Under the pieces are notes generated by a model. It had not been told where the DNA came from. It did no database searches and saw only the letters and a list, made by a program, of their open reading frames with translations. A program made the translations under genes and the position numbers. A DNA stretch of 48,745 nt from JABRWC01 sp039961675 (GTDB taxonomy: Bacteria; Planctomycetota; Phycisphaerae; UBA1845; Fen-1342): contig JABRWC010000078.1 of assembly GCA_039961675.1 (NCBI GenBank), positions 1 through 48,745 on the forward strand. The letters run 5' to 3'. Shown one piece after another: positions 6,819-15,008 of this stretch. Numbering within the stretch: the first letter of the stretch is position 1; each line of letters begins with the position of its first letter.

Positions 6819-9431
6819 TCATTCTCCCAGCATCTCGCGGACACGGCGCGCCAGCGTGTTGGGCGTGAACGGCTTGGGCAGAATCGCGGTCGGCGTCTGA
6901 AAGCCGGATTGCAGCAGCAGTTCGTCGTCGGTGTAGCCGGACATGTAGAGTACGCGCACGCCGGGCCGCAGGCGCTGGAGCGCGTCGATGAACTCGCGTG
7001 CGCGCATGCCGGGCAGCACAACGTCGCACAGCACCAGGTCGATCGTGTTCGATGGGTCCTGGGCAAGCCGCAGCGCATCGGGGCCCGAGTCCGCGACGAG
7101 GACCGAGTAGCCGCGGGTACGGAGCGCCTGCTCAGCGACCTGGCGCACCAGCGGCTCGTCCTCGACGACCAGCACCGTTTCGCCCCCGCGGACGTCGTTC
7201 GCGGCAGGCTGAGGGGCGTGGTGTTCGCGCGGCCGCTCGTACGCGCGCGGCAGATAGATCTGGAACGTGGCGCCGGCGTTCGGCTCGCTGCTCACGGCGA
7301 TCGTCCCGCGCGCCTGGCGCACGATGCCGTACGCCGTCGCGAGCCCCAGCCCGGTACCGACACCGGCTTCCTTCGTGGTGTAGAACGGCTCGAAGACGTG
7401 GGCGAGCGTCTCGGCGGTCATGCCGATTCCAGTGTCAGCGACCGTGATGCGAAGGTAATCGCCGGGCGGCAGCTCGACGGGAAGATCGGCGGACCGCTCA
7501 AGCTGCGGGGCGTTGCCGGTCTGGATCGTGAGCCTTCCGCCGGCGGGCATCGCGTCGCGGGCGTTGACCGCCAGGTTCACGATGATCTGTTCAAGTTGTC
7601 CGGGATCGACCTCGACCGGCCAGGCGTCCGGCGCCAACTGCGTGGTGAGCGTGATGTGCTCGCCGATGAGCCGTCGCAGCATCATCTCCATCTCGACGAC
7701 CAGCTCGTTCACGTTGATGACGCGCGGCTCGATGATCTGGCGGCGGGCGAACGCCAGCAGATGGCGCGTCAGCTCGCCGGCGCGCTGGGCGGCGCGCTGT
7801 ATCTGCTGGAGGTTTTGCCGCAGCGAATGGTCCGCAGGCAGCGAAAGCTGCGTCATCTCGGCGTAGCCGATGATGGCGGTCAGCAGGTTGTTGAAGTCGT
7901 GTGCGATGCCGCCGGCCAGACGGCCGATCCCCTCCATCTTCTGCGAGTGGCTCAACTGCTGCTCGAGCTGTTTGCGCTCCGTGATGTCGACGTCGATGCA
8001 GACCCAGTGCGAACCGGCTTCGCGATCCGGGACGCGGAAGATCGAGGACAGCATCCACCGTACGTCGCCAGTTCGCGTGCGCGTTGGGAACTCGCGCAGG
8101 GTCGGCTCGGCCCTCGGCGCTTCCGCAGAGCTCAGGAGCTCTTCGAACTCCGCGGCCTCCTGGGGCGACAGGATCAGATCGCCCAACCGTCGCCCGACCG
8201 CCTCTGCCCGCGTGAACCCGTAGATTCTCTCCGACGCGGAATTCCAGAACACAACGCGGCCGCTGCGGTCGAAGCATTGGATCGCCACGTTCGGCGCGCC
8301 GTCGAGGATCGCCTCCAGCCGCGCGTGCGCCCGCTCGAGTTGCCGATTGACGCGCAGCAGAGCGTCGCTGCTGCGCCGCGCGGAGATCGCGATCCCTGCC
8401 AGGTGTGCGGCGGTTGAGATTACCTCCAGGTCGGTCGCGGTCGGGCCGCGCGGTTCGTGGTAATACAGCGCGAACGTGCCGAGGACGTCGCCGCCGCCGG
8501 AGAGAATCGGTTCCGACCAGCAGGCACGCAGCCCATGCGGCAGCGCCACGTCCCGGAATCGCTCCCACAGCGGATCGGTCGCGATGTCGGCGCAGATCAC
8601 GCGCTGCCGGAGATAGGCGGCGGTGCCGCAGGAGCCGACGTTCGCGCCGATCTCGACGCCGTTGATCGCGCGCGAGTAGGCCTCCGGCAGGTCAGGCGCC
8701 GCGGCGGTCCAGAGCCGGTGGCCGTCCTCATCGAGCACGAGGATGGAGGCGATCATTCCCGGTGCACTCTTCTGCACGATGCGAATCAGCGCCGAGAGGG
8801 TCTCCGGGAGCGGCAGTCCAGTCGCGATCATCTCCAGGACGCGCGTCTGGCCCTCCTGTAACGATCTCGGTCCGCTCGCGCGTTGAACCTGAACCGTCCC
8901 GCGGATCTGGCAGGCGCGCCGAGCGGAATCACGCACCGCGACACCGACCAGTTTCAAGCGGCGCGATGTCCCCGGAGAGGCGCCGTTTGGAATCGAGAGT
9001 TCGATCCGCTCCTCCTCGCCGGCGATCCACGCGTCCCAGGCCGCGCCGATTCTGCCCTGGTCGTCGGCCGCGAGCCGCGAAAGCCAGTGCTTCATGGAGA
9101 ATTGCCCGCTCTCCGGGCGGCCGAGGAAGAGACGCGCCGCGACGGCGTCCGCGGTGAAGATCGCGCGGTCCGGGTCGTATGTCCAGGCGCCCGCGGTCGC
9201 GTCCGCGGCGTCCGGGCGGAGTTCCCGCAGTTGCGCGCGCAGCGCTGCTTCGGCCTGTGCGTGCGCATGCAGGTCGGCTCGCAGGCGCGCGTTCTCTGCC
9301 CGCAACTCGTCGAGTTCGGAAGGTAGTCCGGTGGTCTCGTGCGTCACGATCGTCGCCCATTGCGTCCCATTGAGAAGCGCGTTGCATAGGGGGGTGCCGG
9401 TCCGCCGCACAACGGACACCGCATGGAACAC
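6819..9431 (-). CDS. Cytoplasmic hybrid sensor histidine kinase (PAS-GAF-PAS-HisKA-HATPase-REC)
   Basis: 870 residues with no membrane segment. Order: N-terminal coiled coil (~36-72), PAS-like region (~80-185), GAF (~195-355), PAS (~370-488), then HisKA with H511 in GIAHDFNNLL, N-box NLAVNARDAM (619-628), G1 DTGIGM (666-671), G2 GTGLGL (692-697), and a receiver domain (~752-868) with E757/D758, phospho-acceptor D803 in LCDVVLPGM and K853 in LPKP. It should autophosphorylate on H511 and pass the phosphate to its own D803. The signal and output are not evident; no DNA-binding regulator is adjacent. The start at 9431 is a GTG without a good Shine-Dalgarno. A GTG about 29 codons later is an alternative. 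Confidence 0.93.
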   Translation of the reverse strand: MFHAVSVVRRTGTPLCNALLNGTQWATIVTHETTGLPSELDELRAENARLRADLHAHAQAEAALRAQLRELRPDAADATAGAWTYDPDRAIFTADAVAARLFLGRPESGQFSMKHWLSRLAADDQGRIGAAWDAWIAGEEERIELSIPNGASPGTSRRLKLVGVAVRDSARRACQIRGTVQVQRASGPRSLQEGQTRVLEMIATGLPLPETLSALIRIVQKSAPGMIASILVLDEDGHRLWTAAAPDLPEAYSRAINGVEIGANVGSCGTAAYLRQRVICADIATDPLWERFRDVALPHGLRACWSEPILSGGGDVLGTFALYYHEPRGPTATDLEVISTAAHLAGIAISARRSSDALLRVNRQLERAHARLEAILDGAPNVAIQCFDRSGRVVFWNSASERIYGFTRAEAVGRRLGDLILSPQEAAEFEELLSSAEAPRAEPTLREFPTRTRTGDVRWMLSSIFRVPDREAGSHWVCIDVDITERKQLEQQLSHSQKMEGIGRLAGGIAHDFNNLLTAIIGYAEMTQLSLPADHSLRQNLQQIQRAAQRAGELTRHLLAFARRQIIEPRVINVNELVVEMEMMLRRLIGEHITLTTQLAPDAWPVEVDPGQLEQIIVNLAVNARDAMPAGGRLTIQTGNAPQLERSADLPVELPPGDYLRITVADTGIGMTAETLAHVFEPFYTTKEAGVGTGLGLATAYGIVRQARGTIAVSSEPNAGATFQIYLPRAYERPREHHAPQPAANDVRGGETVLVVEDEPLVRQVAEQALRTRGYSVLVADSGPDALRLAQDPSNTIDLVLCDVVLPGMRAREFIDALQRLRPGVRVLYMSGYTDDELLLQSGFQTPTAILPKPFTPNTLARRVREMLGE

Positions 9432-9655
9432 TGTCGTTCAGGTCCGCGATGCGTCGGCCGGACGCCGTGACAACTCGCCGCCTGTCAATCTCTAGACCAA
9501 GGGAATATCGGCGGCGAGGCTCGTCGGCGTTCGTTATCTTCTGTGGGAGAAAGCCACGCGTCAATGATCCGGCTGCGCAAAACCGGGCAGCGGTCGGCCG
9601 CTGCGCGAATTGAAAGCGCTTGCAGTCCAGAAGCCCGTGCGCACGCGGCACCGGT

Positions 9656-9661
9656 TATAAT
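9656..9661 (+). promoter_or_regulatory. Possible -10 element
   Basis: A perfect TATAAT lies 48 bases upstream of the Yip1-like gene in a GC-rich divergent spacer (9432-9708). No good -35 box is found 16-18 bases before it, so it is only a weak promoter candidate. Nothing else recognisable lies in the spacer. Confidence 0.25.
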
Positions 9662-9708
9662 GTCGGAATATCGGTCGGCGTTCGTCGAATCCCTGGGGGA
9701 CGCCGAAC

Positions 9709-10539
9709 TTGGCGCCGGCACGGAGACCCACACTGGAGCGGCTGGCCACGAATCTCGGTGAGCAGCCGCCGCGCGATCGTCCCGTCGGACTATGGGATAC
9801 GCCGCTGGTCTGGGTTGCGCCGCGGCGACTCTTCGAGCGCGTCGAGGACGTTCCGACGTACGCGTGGGCGCTCGTCGTGCTGCTGCTCACCGTCACGGGG
9901 CTTGGCTACGCGTCGGTTCAGACCGGGTTGATCGACCGGGAGATCGACCGCGGCGTCGCGGAGCGGATCGCGCTGATCGACCAGACGCAGCGCGACGTCG
10001 TCGAGCGTTCGGCGCTGCGCGACCTGTACGAGCAGCAGCGCAAGCAGGGCGAATTTGAGAAGACTCTGGCCCGGATCAACGCTGTCGTGACCAGACCGCT
10101 GGCCATGCTGGCGGGGACGCTGGTGGTCGCCGCCGTGCTGTACGGCGTGGTCGCCTTGCAGGGGCGCAAGGCGGAATGGCACACCCTGATGAACATCTGC
10201 GTGTTCGCCGGGTACACCGAGCTGCTGCGGCAGGCGGCGACGCTCGCGCTGATGATGCGGTTCCGGACGCTGGAGATCGACACGTCGCTGGCGCCGCTTG
10301 CGGCCGCGGCCGTGGAGCGATGGGTGCTGTCCGCGCAAGCGGCGGCGGCCCTGGCGGGCGCGCTGACGGCGTTCGATCCGTTTCGCATCTGGTACTGGAC
10401 TGTGGTGTCGATCGGCCTTCGCGCGACGTCGCAGATGACCGGGTGGCGCGTCATGGCGGTCTGCACGACGTGCTGGCTGGTCGGGGCGGCCGCGCGGTCG
10501 GGGTTGGCGTATGCTATGAATGGGGCGGAGCCCGCGTGA
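9709..10539 (+). CDS. Yip1-family-like multi-pass membrane protein
   Basis: 276 residues starting at TTG. GGGGGA eight bases upstream supports this start. A cytoplasmic N-terminus (~45 residues) is followed by a first membrane segment, TYAWALVVLLLTVTGLGYA. A charged helical stretch with RDLYEQQRKQGEFEKTL comes next, then further segments (PLAMLAGTLVVAAVLYGVVAL, AAAALAGALTAF, VMAVCTTCWLVGAAARSGL). The pattern fits the Yip1 domain, which in bacteria is of unknown function. It is first in a tight same-strand series with the adaptor, ATPase and permease genes, so it may be an accessory membrane component of that exporter. This is inferred from gene order only. Confidence 0.65.
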   Translation: MAPARRPTLERLATNLGEQPPRDRPVGLWDTPLVWVAPRRLFERVEDVPTYAWALVVLLLTVTGLGYASVQTGLIDREIDRGVAERIALIDQTQRDVVERSALRDLYEQQRKQGEFEKTLARINAVVTRPLAMLAGTLVVAAVLYGVVALQGRKAEWHTLMNICVFAGYTELLRQAATLALMMRFRTLEIDTSLAPLAAAAVERWVLSAQAAAALAGALTAFDPFRIWYWTVVSIGLRATSQMTGWRVMAVCTTCWLVGAAARSGLAYAMNGAEPA

Positions 10540-10564
10540 CACTTGCGACGAGACGAGGCGCTGC

Positions 10565-11938
10565 ATGAAGACGCTCGTGGGGCTCACGGTGCTCGCGGCG
10601 GTCGTCACGGGCGTGTACTTCCTGAACGCGGCGCTGCGCACCGAAGACGGCCGCAGCATCCTGAACGTGGCGCGCGAGCTGGAGATCGGCGTGGACGCCG
10701 CAACGCCGGCGCAGGGCAGCATTGTGCGGACGGTGCAGGCGCCAGGGGAGGTGGAAGCGTTCGACGAGGTGGACATCAGTTCAGAGGTCGTGGGCAAGAT
10801 CGTCGAGATGCCGGTGGAGGAGGGGGACTACGTCGAGAAAGGCGCGCTGCTGTGCCGGCTCGACGACGCGGACTACAAGGCCCGGGTGGTGTCCGCCGAG
10901 GCGAACGTGGCGAAGTTGCACGCCATGATCAAGCAGGCGGAGGCGGACCTGGCGCGCGCGGAGCTGGACTGGGAGCAGGTGCAGCGGCTGCGCGAGACCA
11001 GCGCCACGTCGTCGTCTGAGGTCGCACGGTATCGGAGCGCGCTGGTCGGGGCACAGGCGGCGCTCGATATGCGCAAGCAGGAGCTGCGGCAGTCGGAGGC
11101 GGCGCTGCAATCCGCGCGCGAGGACCTGGCGCGGACGGTGATCACCGCGCCGCTGGCCGGCGTGGTGGCGCAGCTCTTTGCCGAGCAGGGCGAGGTGGTC
11201 GTCACGGGAACGATGAACAACCTCGGCACGCGCATCATGGTCATCAGCGACCTGTCGAAACTCCAGGTGCGCTGCCGCGTGGACGAGGCCGACGCGGCGA
11301 CCGTGCAGCCGGAGCAGCCGGCGCGGGTCTACCTGCAATCGGACACGCGCCGCAGCATTCCGGGCCGGGTGCTGCGGGTGGGCACCAAGGGCACGAAGCC
11401 CGTCGGGCGCGACGTGGTCACGTTCGAGACGCTCATCCTGGTCGAGGCCCACGACCCGCGCGTGCGTCCCGGCATGAGCGCCAACGTCGAGATCGAAGTA
11501 GCGCGGAAGGACCAGGCGCTCACCGTGCCCATCGAGGCGGTCGTCTACCGCAAGCGGCGCGACGTGCCCGAGGAGCTGGTGCGCGAATACGACCGTCGCA
11601 AGCAGGCCGGCGGCGCCGTCGCCAGCCAGTACCTCGCCGAGTACATCAAGCTTGTGTTCTGCGTCGAGGACGGCAAGGCCGCGCCGCGCCTGATCGAGAC
11701 CGGCATCAACGACGCCACGCGCGTGGAAATCGTTTCCGGCCTTGGCCCCGATGACACGATCGTCACCGGTCCGTACCGCAGCCTCGACCAACTCAAGCGC
11801 GGCTCGCCGCTCAAGATCGAGAAGAAGCCCGCGTCGCCCGCGGCGCCGGCGGAGGTCGCCGACTCGGCGTCCGGAAAGGACCAGGCCGCCGCCGCGTCGC
11901 AGCCCGCCACGGCCGGCGGCCAGCCGAGCGGAGCCTGA
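10565..11938 (+). CDS. MacA/HlyD-type periplasmic adaptor of an ABC efflux system
   Basis: 457 residues. An N-terminal membrane anchor (LVGLTVLAAVVTGVYFL) precedes a lipoyl/barrel half (GEVEAFDEVDISSEVVGKI, with VEEGDYVEKGALLCRLDD near 84-101). A helical hairpin of ~105-192 is rich in Ala, Glu and Gln, and the second lipoyl half is TVITAPLAGVVAQLFAEQGE. Beta-barrel and membrane-proximal domains follow. Unlike the family norm, a charged insert (KRRDVPEELVREYDRRKQ, then SQYLAEYIKL) interrupts the membrane-proximal part at about 330-365, and the last ~45 residues are Ala/Pro/Ser-rich. The ATG at 10565 has GAGG six bases upstream. It is followed three bases later by the ATPase gene. No outer-membrane TolC-like gene is in the window. 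Confidence 0.88.
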   Translation: MKTLVGLTVLAAVVTGVYFLNAALRTEDGRSILNVARELEIGVDAATPAQGSIVRTVQAPGEVEAFDEVDISSEVVGKIVEMPVEEGDYVEKGALLCRLDDADYKARVVSAEANVAKLHAMIKQAEADLARAELDWEQVQRLRETSATSSSEVARYRSALVGAQAALDMRKQELRQSEAALQSAREDLARTVITAPLAGVVAQLFAEQGEVVVTGTMNNLGTRIMVISDLSKLQVRCRVDEADAATVQPEQPARVYLQSDTRRSIPGRVLRVGTKGTKPVGRDVVTFETLILVEAHDPRVRPGMSANVEIEVARKDQALTVPIEAVVYRKRRDVPEELVREYDRRKQAGGAVASQYLAEYIKLVFCVEDGKAAPRLIETGINDATRVEIVSGLGPDDTIVTGPYRSLDQLKRGSPLKIEKKPASPAAPAEVADSASGKDQAAAASQPATAGGQPSGA

Positions 11939-11941
11939 GCG

Positions 11942-12697
11942 ATGATCGCCGCCCTGGACGGCGCGCCGGTCCCGGTGATCGAGCTGGAAGGCCTGGAGAA
12001 GCTGTACCGGGTCGGGCTCGAACTGGTACACGCCCTGCGCGGGGTCTCGCTCCGCATCCACGAGAACGAGTACGTGGCGATCATGGGGCCCTCCGGCTCC
12101 GGCAAGAGCACGCTGATGAACATCCTCGGCTGCCTCGACGTGCCGACGGCCGGAACGTATCGGCTGCGCGGCGAGGACGTGTCCAAGGTATCGCAGTCGC
12201 GGCTGGCGGCGATCCGCGGGCGGCAGATCGGCTTCGTGTTCCAGTCGTTCGAGCTGCTGCCGCGCACAACGGCGCTCAAGAACGTGGAGCTGCCGCTGGT
12301 GTACTCGCGCGCCGCGCACCGCCGGCAGCGCGCCATCGAGGCCCTGCGGCGCGTCAGCCTGCTGGACCGCGCGCATCACCGCCCGAACCAGCTCTCGGGC
12401 GGGCAGAAACAGCGCGTCGCGATCGCCCGGGCGCTGGCGCAGCAGCCGGACATCATTCTGGCCGACGAGCCGACCGGCAACCTCGACAGCCGGACCGGCG
12501 AGGAGATCATGTCGATCTTCGACGGGCTGCACGCGGACGGGCAGACCATCATCGTCGTGACGCACGAGGACGACATCGCGCGGCGCTGCAAGCGGATCAT
12601 CCGCCTGCGCGACGGGCAGGTGGTGGAGGACACGGGCGCCGATTCCCGCGCTGCGGCGTACACGGGGGCGGCCGCGCTGGCGGAGGGCCCGCCGTGA
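11942..12697 (+). CDS. MacB/LolD-type ABC transporter ATP-binding protein
   Basis: 251 residues. Motifs: Walker A GPSGSGKST (49-57), Q-loop FQSFELLP with Q101, signature LSGGQKQRVAIARAL from 151, Walker B IILADEPTGNLDS (171-183) and H208 in VTHED. The DEPTGNLD form is typical of the MacB/LolD/FtsE class, in which the ATPase powers mechanotransmission or substrate release rather than transport through a classical channel. The Ala-rich C-terminal extension after RDGQVVEDT is not part of the fold. Its stop overlaps the permease GTG start by four bases (GTGA), so the two are probably translationally coupled. Confidence 0.95.
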   Translation: MIAALDGAPVPVIELEGLEKLYRVGLELVHALRGVSLRIHENEYVAIMGPSGSGKSTLMNILGCLDVPTAGTYRLRGEDVSKVSQSRLAAIRGRQIGFVFQSFELLPRTTALKNVELPLVYSRAAHRRQRAIEALRRVSLLDRAHHRPNQLSGGQKQRVAIARALAQQPDIILADEPTGNLDSRTGEEIMSIFDGLHADGQTIIVVTHEDDIARRCKRIIRLRDGQVVEDTGADSRAAAYTGAAALAEGPP

Positions 12698-13965
12698 GAC
12701 CAGCGCGCGGCCGGCTGCTGGCGCTGCTGTACTTTGTTCCCGGCCAGGCAGCGCTGGTCGCCAACAACATTTCGACCGCGTTCGTGCAGATCTGGGCGAA
12801 CAAGGCGCGCTCGCTGCTGACGGTGCTGGGCATCATCATCGCCGTGACGTCGATCATCACGGTGGTGACGCTGGTGGAGGGCTTCGGCAGCTATGTGACG
12901 AACTTCCTGCGCGGGCTGGGGACGAACATGATGGTCGTCTACCCGCAGTGGATTTACGGTCCGCGCGGGGAGCGCCTGCGGCGGGCGGAGATCCGCATCG
13001 AGGACATCCAGGCGGTGGACGCGAACGCCACCGCGATCCGCCGTACGTCGCCGGCCATGTTCGGCATGGCGACGATCGAATACAGCCGGCAGCAGCTCGC
13101 GGGCATCGAGCTGCGCGGGACGAACGAGTTCTTCCAGCCGATCCGTAACTTCTACGTGGACGCCGGCCGTTTCTTCGGGGCGGTGGACGTGGAGAGCGGG
13201 GCGCAGGTGTGCGTGCTGGGGCGCGAGGTGCTGCGGAAGCTGGAGTGCGACGAGTCCGTAGTGGGGGACTTCGTGCACATCGAGGGCCAGCGCTTCGAGG
13301 TCATCGGGCTGCTGGAGTCCAAAGGCAGCTTCATGGGGGAGAACCAGGACGAGTTGATCGTCGTGCCGTGGACGACCGCGGTGAAGCTGTATCCCGAGCG
13401 GCGGAACTACCTGGCGTTCTACGTCGAGGCGATGGACGAATCGCAGATTCCCCAGGCCGAGAGCCAGCTCGTCCGCGTGCTGCGCCAGCGGCACGGCCTC
13501 AAGTCCGGCGACGAGAATGACTTCGGCGTCTTCAAGCAGGACCAGATTCTCCAGGAATTCAACCGCATCCGCGTCATTGCGACCAGCGTGCTGGCCGGCA
13601 TCGTGAGCATCTCGCTGCTGGTCGGCGGCATCGGAATCATGAACGTGATGCTGGTCTCCGTCACCGAGCGCACGCGAGAGATCGGCCTGCGCAAGAGCGT
13701 CGGCGCGCGGCGGCGCGACATCCTGCTCCAGTTCCTGACCGAGGCGGTTGTGCTCAGCACCGTCGGCGGGCTGATCGGCATCGCCCTCGGCTTCGGCCTG
13801 ACGAACCTCGCCGCGCTGCATCCGAACATGGTCACGGTCAGCGTGCCGTTCTGGTCCGTGGCGCTGGCGCTCGGCTTTTCCGCGGGGGTCGGGATTTTCT
13901 TCGGCATCATCCCGGCGTTCAAAGCGGCGATCATTCACCCGATCGACGCGCTGCGGCATGAGTAG
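12694..13965 (+). CDS. MacB-like ABC transporter permease (FtsX-domain)
   Basis: 423 residues, with the four-helix MacB architecture. TM1 lies at ~41-62 (LLTVLGIIIAVTSIITVVTL), followed by a large periplasmic MacB_PCD domain, then three C-terminal helices (VLAGIVSISLLVGGIGIMNV; TEAVVLSTVGGLIGIALGF; ALALGFSAGVGIFFGIIP). Between TM2 and TM3 is TERTREIGLRKSVGARRRDI, the conserved FtsX/MacB cytoplasmic coupling motif. It ends PIDALRHE, also usual for the family. The separate ATPase and permease genes make this the two-gene version of MacB. It starts at GTG 12694, inside the end of the ATPase gene. The exported substrate is unknown. Confidence 0.93.
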   Translation: MRPARGRLLALLYFVPGQAALVANNISTAFVQIWANKARSLLTVLGIIIAVTSIITVVTLVEGFGSYVTNFLRGLGTNMMVVYPQWIYGPRGERLRRAEIRIEDIQAVDANATAIRRTSPAMFGMATIEYSRQQLAGIELRGTNEFFQPIRNFYVDAGRFFGAVDVESGAQVCVLGREVLRKLECDESVVGDFVHIEGQRFEVIGLLESKGSFMGENQDELIVVPWTTAVKLYPERRNYLAFYVEAMDESQIPQAESQLVRVLRQRHGLKSGDENDFGVFKQDQILQEFNRIRVIATSVLAGIVSISLLVGGIGIMNVMLVSVTERTREIGLRKSVGARRRDILLQFLTEAVVLSTVGGLIGIALGFGLTNLAALHPNMVTVSVPFWSVALALGFSAGVGIFFGIIPAFKAAIIHPIDALRHE

Positions 13966-14021
13966 GCGTGCGACGGCGTTGGCGAGCGCGCCCGGCGCAC
14001 GCGAGACGGAGGAGAGCGTTC

Positions 14022-14702
14022 GTGATCCGCAGAGTATTCGCAGCCGACGGTGAAGGGCGATTTCAGACCCGACGGGGACCGCAGTTGTGGATTGCTGCTG
14101 TCGGGCTTGCGACGGGAATGGTCGCGTTCAGCGCTGCGAGCGGCGTCGCGTCTCAAACGATGAAGGACCAGGGGGGTTCGTCCGGCCCGAGCGCAGCATC
14201 CAGCACGTCCACGCAGAGTCAGCCCGCGACGCGGCCGGTCACAGCGGCCCGCTCTCGCGCCGACCTGGAGGCGGAGTTCGCGGCGCTTCTCACGAATGCG
14301 GTCCTGGAGGGCACGTGGCAGGCGACGCGTGTGGGGGAGTCGCCGAATGAAGCTCCGCTCGGCCCGGCGATGAAGGACCGCTATTCGATCCTCGCCGCGC
14401 ACAAGGCCGAGGCGGATTGGTGGCTCATCCGGGCGCGGATTCAGTACGCGGATCACGACGTGGTGCTGCCGGTGCGCGTCCGCGTGCTCTGGGCGGGAGA
14501 CACCCCGGTCATCACGGTCGACGAGACCAGTTTTCCCGGGCTTGGGACCTATTCCGCGCGCGTGCTGTTCCACGGGCCGTTCTACAGCGGCGTCTGGAAG
14601 GGTGGCGGGCACGGCGGGGTGATGAGCGGCCGCGTGATTCGAGACGGCGCGGGGGGCGAGAATCGTGACCCTGAGCACGCCGGCGACGACGAGTCTCCGT
14701 GA
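14022..14702 (+). CDS. Secreted protein of unknown function
   Basis: 226 residues from a GTG at 14022 with GGAGGAGAG just upstream. An earlier GTG at 13968 is possible but has no ribosome-binding site and gives an Arg-rich prefix. The N-terminus carries a hydrophobic signal-like segment (LWIAAVGLATGMVAFSAASG). A Ser/Thr/Gln-rich linker follows, and then a domain beginning LEGTWQATRV with DRYSILAAHKAEADWWLIRARIQY and a Gly-rich FYSGVWKGGGHGGVMSGRV end. I do not recognise a named family. The position 56 bases after the permease gene on the same strand suggests co-transcription with the exporter. Confidence 0.65.
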   Translation: MIRRVFAADGEGRFQTRRGPQLWIAAVGLATGMVAFSAASGVASQTMKDQGGSSGPSAASSTSTQSQPATRPVTAARSRADLEAEFAALLTNAVLEGTWQATRVGESPNEAPLGPAMKDRYSILAAHKAEADWWLIRARIQYADHDVVLPVRVRVLWAGDTPVITVDETSFPGLGTYSARVLFHGPFYSGVWKGGGHGGVMSGRVIRDGAGGENRDPEHAGDDESP

Positions 14703-14894
14703 GGTCGGCAAGCCGATGTCGCGATGATTCTGGGACGTGAGCTGCCAGCACGGCCCATGTCTGATACATGCCTGACGTGCGTGCGAGGAAAAAAGCGCGG
14801 GTCGTTCCGTGTCATTCGCTCGCGTTTCGTTCTCTGGTTGGTGCGTGCCGAGTTGACCTACCTGCTGCGGCGCCGAATTCGAAGCTTTCGTTCA

Positions 14895-14922
14895 TTGCGA
14901 CCGCTTGGGCCTCGCCTATAAT
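14895..14922 (+). promoter_or_regulatory. Candidate sigma-70 promoter of the dockerin metalloprotease gene
   Basis: TTGCGA (14895-14900), 16 bases, then a perfect TATAAT (14917-14922). Transcription would begin near 14929, about 80 bases before the ATG at 15009. This is the most consensus-like promoter in the window. The rest of the 14703-15008 gap shows nothing else recognisable. Confidence 0.55.
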
Positions 14923-15008
14923 TCCGCGAGTCGAGCCACATGCGGGAACATCCCAATCCGTCCGGCGGGGATCTGCGCTTGTCCGTGCATGGACACATCG
15001 AGGTCAAA

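Noticed and set aside
6810..8417. 535-codon plus-strand open frame
   Set aside because: Antisense to the hybrid histidine kinase, with biased composition.
12376..13959. 527-codon minus-strand open frame
   Set aside because: Antisense to the ATPase and permease genes, with no recognisable motif.
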